NCBI RefSeq assembly: GCF_964204645.1
Contig: NC_134027.1
Location: 11,336,485-11,400,484, forward strand
Direction: 5' to 3'
Length of the DNA: 64,000 bases
Origin: Tubulanus polymorphus
Taxonomy: Eukaryota; Nemertea; Palaeonemertea; Tubulaniformes; Tubulanidae
The notes beneath the pieces are model-generated. The model had not been told where the DNA came from. It searched no databases and saw nothing but the letters and a program-made list of their open reading frames with translations. Below are positions 11,325-21,926 of the stretch, one piece after another. How positions within the stretch are numbered: position 1 is the first letter of the stretch; each line of letters begins with the position of its first letter. A program made the translations under genes and the position numbers.

Positions 11325-11712
11325 ATGTTAGAGACCGTTCTAAATGGGTCTGTGCCTGGGACGGGCCAAATTTAGAATGTGCCAAATTTAGAACGGGCCT
11401 AATCGGAGTGTGTGTTCACACGCGAGTTGCAGAATTGGCTACAGATGATAATCTGAAACTGTGTATAGCCGCGATCACACGAGTATTTTTGGCCCATGCC
11501 AAATTTGGCCCGGAACAACTGTTCACACGGGTGCCAAATGGGCCTGAGCCTGTTTGGCCTGGGCCAAATTTGGCTCGACCAAAAACGTCGGACCAGACCC
11601 GAGCCAAATTGTGTGTGTGTGTGGGTGGATGTATTGTTCTGATTTGGTCTGTTCCAAATTTGACAAGTTCCAGGTAGAGGCCAATTGAGAAAGGTCTAAC
11701 TAGCGATAGTAC
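11325..11712 (+). mobile_element. family B element with nested A copy
   Basis: The left part (GACCGTTCTAAATGGG, then CAGAATTGGCTACAGATGAT) and the right part (TTGGTCTGTTCCAAATTTGA, then CTAACTAGCGATAGTACGAA) match B fragments elsewhere. The segment 11467-11610 is a truncated family A copy, followed by a short (GT)n. B was therefore the older occupant. Confidence 0.6.
11467..11610 (-). mobile_element. family A short TIR element, truncated, nested
   Basis: Starts with a perfect family terminus AGCCGCGATCACACGAG and continues GTTCACACGGGTGCCAAATG. It stops at GAGCCAAATT, so the second half and TIR are absent. (GT)n follows. Confidence 0.8.
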
Positions 11713-12786
11713 GAATACGCTTAATGTACCAATATACCCAGGCCTCCAATAATAACATGTAGATCAAAATCCACAAAATAGAAATTTAAAAGACCAGATC
11801 CGAAATATATCTATCGAAAAACATGCAATTCTAAGCGTGACAATGGCAGAACTATTTGCTATTGTGATTAGGTTCCAGCCAGGGCGAGCATCCCGAAAAA
11901 TACAAAATGTGCCAACAATTATGTAAAGTCAGTACAATTTTTGAAATCAATCCCCAACGAATAACTGACGTTGCTAGAAACCAGAGCAACTTTCAGGATA
12001 CTACGGCGTACGAATCGGATATCAATCCTGTCGGTTGTGATTCTTTTTGTCGAGACGACGGTAACAGTAGCTCCCTACGGATCTAAAAAGCCGGTGCAGA
12101 CGCCGGCGAATCATTTCGACATTATCTCGACTTAAAACTTGAAAATATTCCCGACGGACACGAGGAATCGTATGCACAGGAATAAAAAATTTGACATCCC
12201 GCTCATAATTATCTAAAACTATCCGAGACGAGACGTCACTTGGTCGACGTTGATAACAGGCAGAAATTGTTCTCGATGACTTGATTTTATTTCTAAACGA
12301 AATTTCCACCGATGGCTGTACTACTTCATCGGCGCTGTTGAACTACATTTTGGAAAATATGCCCCGAAGACGATACAAACACGAAATACGCAGAAGAACA
12401 GCGTATTCGCAAACTTTTTGCGTCCTCGACGTCAGAGCCATTTCATCCTCAAATTTGATCATCCTTAAACAACGCTTCCGGGAAAATGGATTACTGAAGT
12501 TACAGCATCATAAAAAATTGATGGCCTGTCTCTCACAGGAGAAGCTATTGGACATTTTTTTTCTTCTCTTATACTTAAGATCGGGAGGGATTACGTCAAC
12601 GCTTAATAACCTTCAGGCCGTACGCAAAAATCGCTGAGAATCGCTGATATATAATTCGATCCGGGTTTCCATTAACCCAGAACCATAAGTCTGTCATAGC
12701 GGCCACCGGTTGGCCGAGTGCGTAAATTCTTCGGACATCGACGATATCGCGGCGAGAACTCCGTTATAGAACATCATACTACGGGA
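11713..12786. other. unassigned; overlapping open frames and isolated A-box-like motif
   Basis: The plus frame 12281-12637 (118 codons) and minus frame 12022-12309 (95 codons) are basic and unrecognised. Neither has flanking splice or promoter signals I trust. TGGCCGAGTGCG at 12710-12721 resembles a Pol III A box, but no B box follows. Confidence 0.4.
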
Positions 12787-12975
12787 TACTATCACTTTTA
12801 TTATTACTATTATTATTATTATTATTTCAATCAATAGGAAACCCACATTGTGTATTCATCCTTCTTTATTTACGAATAAAATTACATCAGGCTGTATAGT
12901 GACAGCGATACAAATAGAGCGTAAACATCATTGGAATCGCGGGGAAATTCGGTTATGAAAAACCATTACGCAGCA
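12787..12975 (-). mobile_element. LINE-type 3' end, minus strand, (AAT)n tail
   Basis: On the minus strand a conserved stretch (CTATTTGTATCGCTGTCACT) leads to AATAAAG-like sequence and an AAT-repeat tail, plus coordinates 12797-12822. The same 3' region recurs next door at 12976-13545. Confidence 0.5.
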
Positions 12976-13122
12976 TACTATTATCATTATTATTATCTTT
13001 TATTTCATGGTTCCTACAGTTACATGAATTGAAAATTCCCAGGTTATTCCCAAGTGTTTCATGGAGGATTTTTCAATTTTCCCAAAATAAAAATGGTGTC
13101 TTCATAAAAGTGAAAAGATATT

Positions 13123-13280
13123 CAGGAGAGAATCCCACAATGATAATAAAAAGTCCGAAAATGAAACTTCGAGATAGTAGTTTATTCAACGTTTCGACTA
13201 TATCCTAATAGTCATCTTCAGGAATAATGTGGGATTCTCTCCTCATCGCGTCAACGCGGATATTGTGTTTTACCTATCGT
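13123..13280 (-). mobile_element. hammerhead-bearing inverted-repeat retroelement, copy 1
   Basis: 158 bp flanked by perfect 13-bp direct repeats GTGAAAAGATATT (13110-13122 and 13281-13293), i.e. a target-site duplication. Inside, GGAGAGAATCCCACA (13125-13139) is inverted perfectly at 13228-13242. The minus strand carries a hammerhead core at 13182-13225. The right end (CGGATATTGTGTTTTACC) matches copy 2 at 36998-37251. Long duplications suggest target-primed insertion, and the ribozyme points to a Penelope-like or retrozyme-type parent. Confidence 0.8.
13182..13225 (-). ncRNA. hammerhead ribozyme (type I), likely intact
   Basis: On the minus strand: stem I strand ATTC (13222-13225), core CTGAAGA (13215-13221; fits CUGANGA), then one extra T. 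Stem II GACTAT..ATAGTC and GAAA (13192-13195) follow. AC/GT form stem III, triplet GTT (13188-13190) is the cleavage site, and GAAT (13184-13187) closes stem I. Predicted cleavage follows GTT, between 13188 and 13187. Oddities are the extra base before stem II and a 2-bp stem III, which may require dimers. Confidence 0.75.
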
Positions 13281-13799
13281 GTGAAAAGATATTGTCATAG
13301 TCAACATTTTAGTGGTGATCAGTTGATTAAAAGGTGATTTTCAAGGGAAATCGGTGAAGAAACAAATGTAATACGTGAAATGTAAATGAATTTCCAAAAT
13401 TTACCCGATTTGAGAATTTCTCAAATTCCCAAGTTTTTCCCTATTTCCCTGTTCTGTGGGAACCACGTTTATATACAAATTTAATTACATCATACCACAT
13501 TGCGACAACGATACAAATAGATCATAAACAGCATTGGAATGATTCCCACGACAATACTTCGATTCAATTAAATTCATCATGCTTATTTCACGGAAAAGCA
13601 GAACACGATAAAATCAGGAGAAAAACAAACAATTCAAAAATGAGGGAACGAAAAACAAATTTACAAATATATTGGCGCGCGTTTTTCAATGTTGGCCTCG
13701 CAAAGCCATTAGAGGCCGCGACCAATGAAATGAGAAAAACTATTTGAATTTGAATACCTTTAATACCCTTGATATTCTGAAAAACCCAACGGTCAAATT

Positions 13800-14013
13800 A
13801 GCTAAATTCATTAAGACCGGCTTAGATGTATATAGATCCCTGCAATAGTATATATAGTATTGTAAATAGTTGATGTATATATATTTTAATCACTTCAGTG
13901 TTGTAGTGTAATAGTTTTGTGTAATAGTGTGTAATAGTTTTCCTCCATATACCATGGAAATGGTTGGAGTGTAAATAAAATCGTAATCGTAATCGTAATC
14001 GTAATCGTAATCG
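13800..14013 (+). mobile_element. LINE-type 3' end with (GTAATC)n tail
   Basis: A diverged 3' region ends TGGAGTGTAAATAAAATC and is followed by about five GTAATC units (13982-14012). The signal-plus-tandem-tail layout is the same as at 1-495, but the family differs. Confidence 0.5.
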
Positions 14014-14205
14014 AAGAGGAGAGAACGTGAGAAAAGAATATGCAAGACATAATAAGAAGTTGCTGAGGAGAAATTATAGAAGAAGTAGGTTATGAAGAGA
14101 CACTAAGTTGATGTATCGGCGAATTGGGAGCAATCGTAACAGGCTGGGTTGTTGCTGATTACGTTCGTATCGCATTTGGTGGTGGGTGTGATTTTAGATG
14201 GCGTT

Positions 14206-14345
14206 TACAGCTTCGATCACAATTCACATGACCAATTTTTGGCCCGATAAAAAAGGTTGGATCAGGATCGAGCCAAATTTTACCACGGGACAAATGATTG
14301 CGTTTGAATGGCAGCTGGTAGCGGTAATGACCCACTTCTCTTCAT
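14206..14345 (-). mobile_element. family A fragment
   Basis: Left portion in minus orientation (TTTTTGGCCCGATAAAAAAG, CGAGCCAAATTTTACCACGG). It ends in a diverged GACCCACTTCTCTTCATTTA. Confidence 0.7.
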
Positions 14346-14819
14346 TTAATTCGCTCCATTTGATATCATGACATTTTTATTGTCTATACTATCTATTCAT
14401 TAATTTCATTAAAATTTTTATGGAAATAAATCATATCATATCGTAAAATCTCATATCTATTTGATAGCTTGTTCAATAAGATTTGGAATTGAAACGAACT
14501 AATTTTCGCCAAAGTACATATGCTAATTCAACTGGTGACTGATTACTGCGATACTTTTCCACTTTTTAAAACTATAAAAATAACAAACTTCAAAGTAGCC
14601 TATTTTATATAACTGATAACTAGAGATTCACACAGTAAGAATGTTGCCAAAGTTGTCAAAATCCATCAAATAACCAGTGAAATATAATAAATAAACCACG
14701 CATCACAAATAGTTTTTACAAAGGAGAAAAAATGAGCCGACAATGCTGGACAAAAATACTCGAACAAAATGGCGGCTAGCAACTGTAAAATTGTTTATCG
14801 CCATTTCTCACTAGAAATC
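14346..14819. other. unassigned AT-rich
   Basis: No recognisable feature. Confidence 0.45.
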
Positions 14820-15134
14820 CAGGGGCGTAGAAACAGGTACGATTGTATGGCGCTCGCCGTACCAAAATTTTTGTAACACGTTGTTAAAAAGTTATGGCTT
14901 GTCCATGTGGGAGTTTATTGATTGAATAATTGAAGATTCAACATGTAATTTTCAATTTTCGTACTTCAAAAATGGAAAATAAGAAGTATTTAACATGGCT
15001 CAGAATGCATGAAATGGCCCTAAATTGGAGTTCAAATCTAAAGATTTTCTGGGGGAGGCCTTTGTACTACTCGCGTATACGGCGCGCGGTAGATAATCCG
15101 CTGGACCATCACTAAATAGGTTGCTACACCCCTG
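14820..15134. mobile_element. family P TIR element
   Basis: 315 bp between CAGGGGCGTAG (14820-14830) and CTACACCCCTG (15124-15134), which are inverted with one mismatch. The TTTTCTGGGGGAGGCC box is common near the ends of such elements in marine invertebrates. The frame 14930-15115 inside it is not protein-like. Confidence 0.55.
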
Positions 15135-15212
15135 AAATGGAAAGTTACGTCGGTTTATATCGCGCAAAGTTTTACATTTTTCTGATAATACAGCGCGTAG
15201 TGTTCCCGATAA

Positions 15213-15300
15213 CCAGCAGAGGGAGCCGACAGCGCATAACCAATCACGAACTCACCAGGAAATCTATATAAAGCCGAACACATGGCTGGCGAGCATCAGT
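15213..15300 (+). promoter_or_regulatory. candidate core promoter (CCAAT, TATA, initiator)
   Basis: CCAATCA at 15240-15246, TATATAAAG at 15265-15273 and the initiator TCAGT at 15296-15300 (A at 15298 as +1) have textbook spacing of about 31 bp from TATA to start. CCAGCAGAGGGAGC at 15213-15226 also resembles a CTCF site. A plus-strand transcript is expected, but no gene is recognised downstream. Confidence 0.45.
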
Positions 15301-15633
15301 TATACGAGGGATTCTAAACAAAACGCACACACGCGCGCATACACAACAAGATTCCATTTCTCGGGGAAAAAATATTTCAGGAAACGAGGATTTTGATCTA
15401 CGATCGCAACCGTTGCGTTAACTGTTTCAACTCTCATGCGGGAAAACGGTTGCCTTAGTTACGGACGCCGGAGCATTTTTGTCGACGATTTATCAAATAA
15501 CACACGTAGGTCTTGAATGTCATTGTTGTATTGTTCAGAGGTAACAATAATTTTTTTTGCGAAAAATTCCGTTTTCAAGGACGGTCATTTTGTGAAACGA
15601 GTTAAAATCGGGCTATTTGTCCGCACAGTCTAA
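15301..15633 (+). other. possible 5' leader with a 26-codon frame
   Basis: The first ATG after the predicted start is 15436, giving a 26-codon frame that ends at TGA 15514-15516. GTAGGT near its end could be a weak donor. This is not enough to call a gene. Confidence 0.2.
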
Positions 15634-16018
15634 CAGGCCCGTGCTGAGGGGCAGGGGGTCGGGGTTCCCTAAAATTTTCAAAGTGACCTTAAAAAACTAA
15701 GTTTGGGTCAAGATTTTTCAAAATTTGGATACAAGTTTTTTTCGGGAAAATTAAAGTACATTGTAATCCATTCTCAAATGATTTACTCAGGTACCATACT
15801 TAGAATTTTCTAAGGGGGAATTTAGACTTACAATAAATTTCATAAATTCAACGTCATAAAAATTGTAAACTAGACGTTAAACAACCTTAACTTGAAATTG
15901 ACTACCTTGTTTAAGTTGAGGTTATAAAAAATCATATTCAAGACCTGTCCTTTTCAATAGGAAAGAGACCCGTTTACACAACGACCTTGTTTCTTGAAAA
16001 AAGCTCGGCACGAACCTG
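15634..16018 (+). mobile_element. family H element, full-length
   Basis: 385 bp with ends CAGGCCCGTGCTGAG and the complement of CAGGTTCGTGCCGAG. Conserved inner boxes are GGGTCAAGATTTTTCA, CAAATGATTTACTCAGGTAC and TCCTTTTTCAATAGGAAAG. No coding capacity. Confidence 0.7.
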
Positions 16019-16290
16019 TCTCACGGTCGCTAGAAGACCAGAATTCGGAAAAATTGAATGAATTCATCCTCGATTATTCACAAAGCAGCCAATTACCATA
16101 TTCATTAACGATTCATGTTTTCTAATCAGTCAGCGTAAATCATGCATGAATTTCATTACCGTATTTTACGAATTTAAAATTTATAACTATAAAAGACCTT
16201 CGAAATTGTGTCTTTCCCTAACGCATGATTTGTGTCAATATTCGACAATTCTTCACCAACATATACAAATAATTCTTCTAGGTAGTGTTA

Positions 16291-16570
16291 AGCCATGATC
16301 ACACAAGCGTTTTTGGCCCACACCAAATTTACCCCGACCAAAAATGTTGGAGCAGGTCCAAGCCAAATTTTAGCATGGGACAAATGATTGCGTTTGAATT
16401 GCAACTGGTGCTGGAAGTGACCCACTTCGCTTCGTTTAAGCATTGTTTAGTATCGAGTGAGTGATTAACACGTGAATGCGCTCTGTAATTAGGCACGGGC
16501 CAAATTTGGCTCGAGCCTGTTCCGTGCGAATTTGGCCCACGCCAAATCGTCTCCGTGTGATCGCGGCTTT
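16291..16570 (-). mobile_element. family A short TIR element, near-complete
   Basis: A clean copy with ends AGCCATGATCACACAAGCG and TCTCCGTGTGATCGCGGCT. It preserves TTCGTTTAAGCATTG, the empty form of the site that a piggyBac-type element hit in the copy at 19082-19634. Confidence 0.9.
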
Positions 16571-17392
16571 AGGGTATGTTTTACAGAAGACAGGGGAAGC
16601 TTCGAGTCTACAGTAGGTACGCGTTAGGATATGGGTAGTTTTAGGATAAGGGAAAGATAATGGCATTTCTTCGTTCACAGCAGGCGTGTCAGTGGGTTTG
16701 TAGGGGAGACGTACGAAATAGGTATAAATCAAATCAATCTACCGAAAAAGAAAAATGGGACTAATATCTTTTTTTAAGTTTTGAGATACTATGGATGGTT
16801 GTCCATTATATCGCAAAACGAAAAAAGGAATATTAGGCTGTATGACACGATCTGTGGGGGAGGTGGTGGTGGATAGCAATGACAGTGAAAGTATGATAAC
16901 ATAGAATACGATATGATTAGTCGAAGTCAAATAGGCGGGATAAAAACCTGAGAATCGAAACAAAAACCAGCTTCCACTGAAGTTTGCCCTTTCATTTGCA
17001 GGCAGAGCATCATTGACTAGTGTGTTAGAAAATTAATCTCCTGCTTCGGCTGTTAAAACAAATCTATCTAATCAAAGGACGTGCATTTCGCAAAACTACG
17101 CTCACGCTCGCGCGTTCGTTCGGAATATCAGATGATTTATATACCAACTCGGATATATTACGATACGCCGACGACGCTGTAGTAGTAACAATGGTAAGTT
17201 TCATATTTGTCACGCATCAGTGGTCACAAGGTTTGCCGTCAGATAATGGTATCAGTGTCGCCGGGTGCACCGACCTCGTTACTAGAGACAACGATGACGA
17301 TCGAAATTATGTGTTACGGCGAACTTCGAATTATTCGGGATCGATTGAATTTCATCCCGGTTCCCGTGAGAAATTCGGAAACGTTATTTATC
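16571..17392. other. unassigned; long open frame without support
   Basis: A plus frame from about 17022 to 17448 is open for 142 codons. It contains YADDAVVV at about 17161-17184, directly before ATG-GTAAGT (a splice donor match). The downstream residues do not continue a reverse transcriptase, so I do not call it one. Confidence 0.35.
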
Positions 17393-17881
17393 TGCCACTT
17401 TCCGCCCATTTACGAATGCCCAGAGTTTTCGCTGATTTTTCCATGTGATTGCAAAAAATTCCAGTGAATCAAAGAAATTTCTATCAATAGCATCATCCGA
17501 GTTCCCGAGATTTCCCTGATTTTTTTTTCAGATTTTCCGATATCCAGAGTTTTCCAGGTTTTCGGTACAATTTACCAAATTCCCAGAGTGAATCAGAAAA
17601 ACATCCGAGGCTTTAGATGTTACGATTCATTCATCTCTTCGATTGAATCACGTACAAATAAACAAACACGTGGTCAATAGAATTACGCAAATTTTCCAGG
17701 TTTTTGGTACAATTTACCAAATTCCCAGAGTAAATCAGAAAAACTTCTAGGTTTTGGATGTACAGTTCATTCATTTTTCCAATTGAAACATATGGTCAAT
17801 AGCATTATCCGACTTCCCGAGATTTAACTGATTTTTTCTAGATTTTCCAAATTCGCCAGTTTTCCAGGTTCTTCCACCCTG
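17393..17881. mobile_element. family K hAT-like element
   Basis: Ends TTCTTCCACCCTG at 17881, the complement of CAGGGTGG termini. The left end is eroded (CCACTTTCCGCCCATTTACG). The body repeats TTTTCCAGGTTTT, TACAATTTACCAAATTCCCA and GAATCAGAAAAAC twice, so it holds an internal duplication (about 17546-17600 and 17694-17750). Confidence 0.55.
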
Positions 17882-19081
17882 CTTTATAATCCGTATCAGA
17901 CGCGACATTCTACGTAAATCTAAGTAAAGATCATATAAGTAACATCTAAATCGATCGCTTTGAATACTCATTTCAAAAGCGGTTCATACAATATATCGAA
18001 TATGTCCTAAGATCCGAACGTTCAGCCATCTTATAAGTGATCAGTACATCCTGCTATGAAGCTCGAGGTGATTCGCTGAATAGTCTGAATACTATATACC
18101 CCGGGACGCTCTTCCCAATATCGCTCGACAACGTTCTCATAAATCAAGCGCAACAAATGCCGGAAGGTGAAGAACATATACAGAAGCGCGGTATCGTGTG
18201 CGCGCTTCTTATTATGACGTGTTCCCCGCTTGAAGATATTTACATCGCGAATTAATAGTAATTATCGTAACAAGGCTGAACTTGAGACCTTTTCTCCTCA
18301 TTCTTATCGACGGCACTGCCGATGATCGGTTCTCAGAATTCATGTCTGCGTTTGCGTTGAACTCTGAGAACGCCATTAGAACTTGGAGTAATTACGCCCA
18401 AGATTGATGAAGATTTTACTCATTATTAGTATTGAATCGATTTTTCTGAACGACGATTTTTGCCAAAATTACTAATTCATGCAGGTGTAGAGTATGTAGA
18501 ATGTGAAATAAACAAAAATGACAACTTTAACTCGAGATTGACTATCTATAGTTACACAATGTGGACTACATACCACTAAGTTATCCCAAAAGATGGTGCG
18601 CGCGTATCAGCGCGACAACCCTATTAAAATCTATTTCATTTTCGATGAACTTTCATCTAGATTTTTAGCCTCCCTCATCAGAAATTAGGCAAATCACTCC
18701 TCTTGATAAACTCAGAGATGATCTTTAGATCTTTAGATCACATATAGGGTGAATTCGAGAAATTGTGGATAGATTTTAATCGAATCTGAGAAGAAATCTG
18801 GGAGTTGTTGTCCGAATGCACACTAACGACAATCGGTGGATCCACGCTTGCCACAAATGGAATCCTCGATTGCCGCAGTCGAACATGTAGAGTCCTCATT
18901 GAAATAGCTTCAGATACTGCGTATAAAGCGGTATACATGAATAAGGCATACACCTGTCAGTTAATCTTCTTCAATAGCCGATCACATCCGGGAAAATCAT
19001 CTCATACGTCTGACTGCCTGCCGCTGAAATGTCAGCAATTCTTTATCTAACGCCTGAGCTGTAAAACCGTTAGGGAGCGTA
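17882..19081. other. unassigned non-coding
   Basis: No recognisable repeats, RNA or exons. The short frames at 18037-18255 and 18738-19050 are not protein-like. Confidence 0.45.
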
Positions 19082-19634
19082 AGTCACGATCCCGCGAGCA
19101 TTTTCGGTAGGGCCTTACAAGGCCCGGAACTAATGTTCACATCGGTGCCAAATTTCGACCGACCGAAAATTGTCGGATCAGGCCCAAGCCAAGTGACTCA
19201 CTTCGCTTTGTTTAACCCTTTCAGTGCTCACTAATTAATATCCTATAGTGCTGGAGATAATTTGAAAATTTTGAAAAATTCCACCCTAGTGTGTTGAATA
19301 ACGGGAATACCAGACTATAGTGTGTGTCTACACCACGGCGCGGTGTATCGTTAGTTACTAGTATTTCACTATGTTTAACAGGTGCTGCCATTTTTCAAGA
19401 GAGATAATTACTAATTACTTATCAAATCAATACACGGCAGTGCGGTGTACTAGCAAAATCCATCACTGATTCATACACTGCACTGCAGTGTAGACGCACT
19501 GATAGGGTTAAGTATTGTTTAGTATCGAGTGAGTGGTTTACATATGAACGCGCTCTCTAATAAGGCATGGGCCAAATCTGACGGGGGCTGATCAGGGCCA
19601 TATCGTCCTCTCAATTCTCAGTCTCATTGCGGCT
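19082..19634 (-). mobile_element. family A element split by a piggyBac-type MITE
   Basis: The left half (AGTCACGATCCCGCGAGC to GACTCACTTCGCTTTGTTTA) and right half (GTATTGTTTAGTATCGAGTG to ATTGCGGCT) join at a TTAA. The family C element 19216-19507 sits exactly there. Confidence 0.85.
19216..19507 (-). mobile_element. family C piggyBac-type MITE nested in family A
   Basis: 292 bp, CCC...GGG, with TTAA at 19212-19215 and 19508-19511. Other family A copies show a single TTAA in the same position (GTTTAAGCATTG). This proves duplication of TTAA on insertion. Confidence 0.92.
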
Positions 19635-20359
19635 ATAGTGAGCAGCGAAATACAAGTTAATAAGAACATCTACATAGTCTTTATATTGACGTAGTTTCTA
19701 TATTGAATTTCCATTATGGAAAATCTTAGCAAAAAAAAAAAACAAAAACAAAAAGCAAAGTCCACCACTATCAGGAAAGGTATCGGTTTAAAGATACTTG
19801 AATTGATGATATGTCATCAACCAATTTCGACTGCTATGATCTCGGTCTGAACAATATTCACGAGTTTGCCTGCAAGGATTATCGGATCGTTAATATCCGA
19901 CGATGCCGCCGCACGGTGAGCTTACGCATAGATTTAGTCGGAAATATTCAGTAATAAAAGAACGGAGTCTATTATTGTGAAAGCGAAAAATCAGTTTTGA
20001 TTGAGTACACAGAGAAATCAATTCCACGGCGCGCATAGATTTCGAATCCCCCCTCCCGTCCTCGTCGTCACGTATGTTTTCAATTAGACACACACGCGCG
20101 AAATCGCATTGACTCAGATCGGAATTCGACTTTAAAATCATCAGTCGATAACTAGACGGGGTATCTTTAATAAACGCAAAACGAACTCGTAAAAGCTTCT
20201 CGCGTTGCTTTTTTCTTTAAAACGTATCGATTCGTTTTGTAGTAAAGCAGTTAATTCCATCGTCGAATTCGAGATGCGTCGGTCGATACGTCAATTTACA
20301 AATTGGTTTTCTATATCGGAGCGAATCTTCCCCGATTTTTTTAAAGGCATAATTGCATT
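19635..20359. other. unassigned; A-rich tract
   Basis: An A-rich run lies near 19730-19758. Frames at 19890-20141 are without content. Confidence 0.4.
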
Positions 20360-20820
20360 AGTTACGATCGCACAAGCGTTTTTGGCGCGGAGCCCGACCA
20401 AAAATAACCAAAATCAGGCCCAAGCCAAATTTTGGTTTTAGCACAGGTCGCATGATTGCATTCTAATTGCAACTGGTTCTGGAAGTGACTGACTTTGCTC
20501 TGTTTTAGCATCGTTTAGTATCAGATGAGAGGTTTAAGTGCTTTCTAATTAGACGCACGCCAAATTTAATTTGATCCTTGCAAGGCCGAATTGTGTCCGT
20601 GTCATCACGTGCCAAGTGGGCCTGAAATTTGGCCCGACTTAAGTCGTTGGACAAGGCCCAAGTCAAATTATTGCGTGCAAATTCCAACTGGTTCCACAAG
20701 CGTCTCACTTCTCTTTGTTCAAACATTGTTTAGTATTGAGTTAGGCATGGGCCAAATTTAATTCTGGCCTGATCTGTGCCGATTTGGCCCGGGCGAAATC
20801 ATCTCCGTGTGATCGCGGGT
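20360..20820 (-). mobile_element. two family A copies in tandem
   Basis: Copy one (20360 to about 20617) runs from GTTACGATCGCACAAGCG to TGTCCGTGTCATCACG. Copy two (to 20820) starts inside the body at CCAAGTGGGCCTGAAATTT and ends CCGTGTGATCGCGGG. The second lacks its left end. The pair is either a tandem duplication or a side-by-side insertion. Confidence 0.75.
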
Positions 20821-21285
20821 ATGTCAGCATGTGCTTGTCCATAAACCTAGAGCAAAGCCAGCCTTGAATTAATTGTCAGAATTACCGACGAATTGAAATT
20901 CCGTTCAATAAGTAACAAACGTAGCAACGGAGCAGTCAATCTTTGATCATCCGACATTTCCATTAAACAACTACGAAATCCAGGCACGAGCCCCCGCGCG
21001 CGCGTGTCTGTTTAAACATGCAAAGATAGTGAAGAGATTTTTCAGCAGCGGCAGCAGTGAAAGTACAATCGGATCGGATTGTTGTTTGAAGCCGTAAATT
21101 TCTACGAGAGCCGATACGATAAAAATGGTTAACGCGGTAACCATTAAAACCTGACTGATGCTCGATTTTATTATTCACAGCGAGCTCTCGCGGTTTCTCC
21201 TTCGAATCCACGGTTCATAAGTGGCGTGACTGACGAATGTCAATCGTTTCGAATAAACTTTTGACCAAATTTCTAGTACTCGTTC
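20821..21285. other. unassigned
   Basis: Nothing recognisable. GCGCGCGCG-type CpG clusters lie around 20995. Confidence 0.4.
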
Positions 21286-21532
21286 GGCCATCATCTCGCG
21301 GCAGGGATTTGAACCTAATGTCATCGAGACTCACCACGGAATGTCATCTTGCCACACTAGACAAAGTGCGCAGCTTCGGTGATGTCACTATCAGCCAATC
21401 AGATATATTTTGTTCTAGCCCGGATTTTTTTGTTTATAGTTTATCCAAACCTATGCACCTGGTCTACTGCCATGGCGTGGCTGAGTCAAGCGATACCATC
21501 AAGTTTAAATCCCTGCCTCCGGGGAAGAATGT
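21286..21532. mobile_element. family F foldback element
   Basis: The arms GCAGGGATTTGAACCTAATG (left) and ATCAAGTTTAAATCCCTGC (right) are inverted, with AGCCAATCAGATATATTTTG inside. It matches 24531-24830. The two plus frames across it (21237-21708) are repeat-derived. Confidence 0.65.
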
Positions 21533-21926
21533 CGTCTGGCATGTTTTTCGTTGATATAGGCCTAATCAATAATCTGGAGAAAAGTGCATTCAATTTTAAT
21601 CAAAGTGTAAAAAAAATTGATACGCTGAATATCGAACTCTGTGGATCCTTACTTCCACAATCCACGATGCACTCTAGAAAGAGCCTGTTTCCGAGAATCA
21701 AGCTTTGAAATCAGCTTATCCTATCGTAGAAGTATTTGGAATGTAAGGGGTTAAAACTGATATTTCTTATTAACCCCGAGGAGTTCTCTATTACTTCCCG
21801 ATGTTATAACCAACGCTAACAATCGATTTCTTTACATACATCAACTATTCGCGTTCGATATCCCGGGAATGATTGTTTGAATTTTTGACGGCAAGTTCCA
21901 TATCACTTACGGTTTAGGACGATAAG

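Larger units (their letters stand above)
13008..13465. mobile_element. family L TIR element (hAT-like)
   Basis: Terminal repeats TGGTTCCTACAG at 13008-13019 and CTGTGGGAACCA at 13454-13465 are near-perfect inversions. The body is rich in TTCCCAGG/TTTCCC boxes common in hAT-like MITEs. It sits in a LINE tail and contains the hammerhead element 13123-13280. I found no clear target-site duplication. Confidence 0.55.
12976..13545 (-). mobile_element. second LINE-type 3' end, interrupted
   Basis: The tail (12978-13007) and body (13466-13545, with CTATTTGTATCGTTGTCGCA on the minus strand) match the preceding copy. They are split by the hAT-like element 13008-13465, so both copies lie in tandem in the same orientation. 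Confidence 0.5.

Noticed and set aside
12022-12637. Opposed frames of 95 and 118 codons
   Set aside because: No recognisable domain, splice signal or promoter. Both strands cannot be preferred over each other.
12710-12721. Pol III A box as part of a tRNA gene
   Set aside because: No B box follows at a tRNA-compatible distance.
17022-17448. 142-codon frame containing YADDAVVV, like the reverse transcriptase active site
   Set aside because: The residues after the motif do not continue a reverse transcriptase, and a four-residue YADD match is expected about once by chance in both strands of 64 kb. A splice-donor-like GTAAGT directly follows. No other RT motif is nearby.
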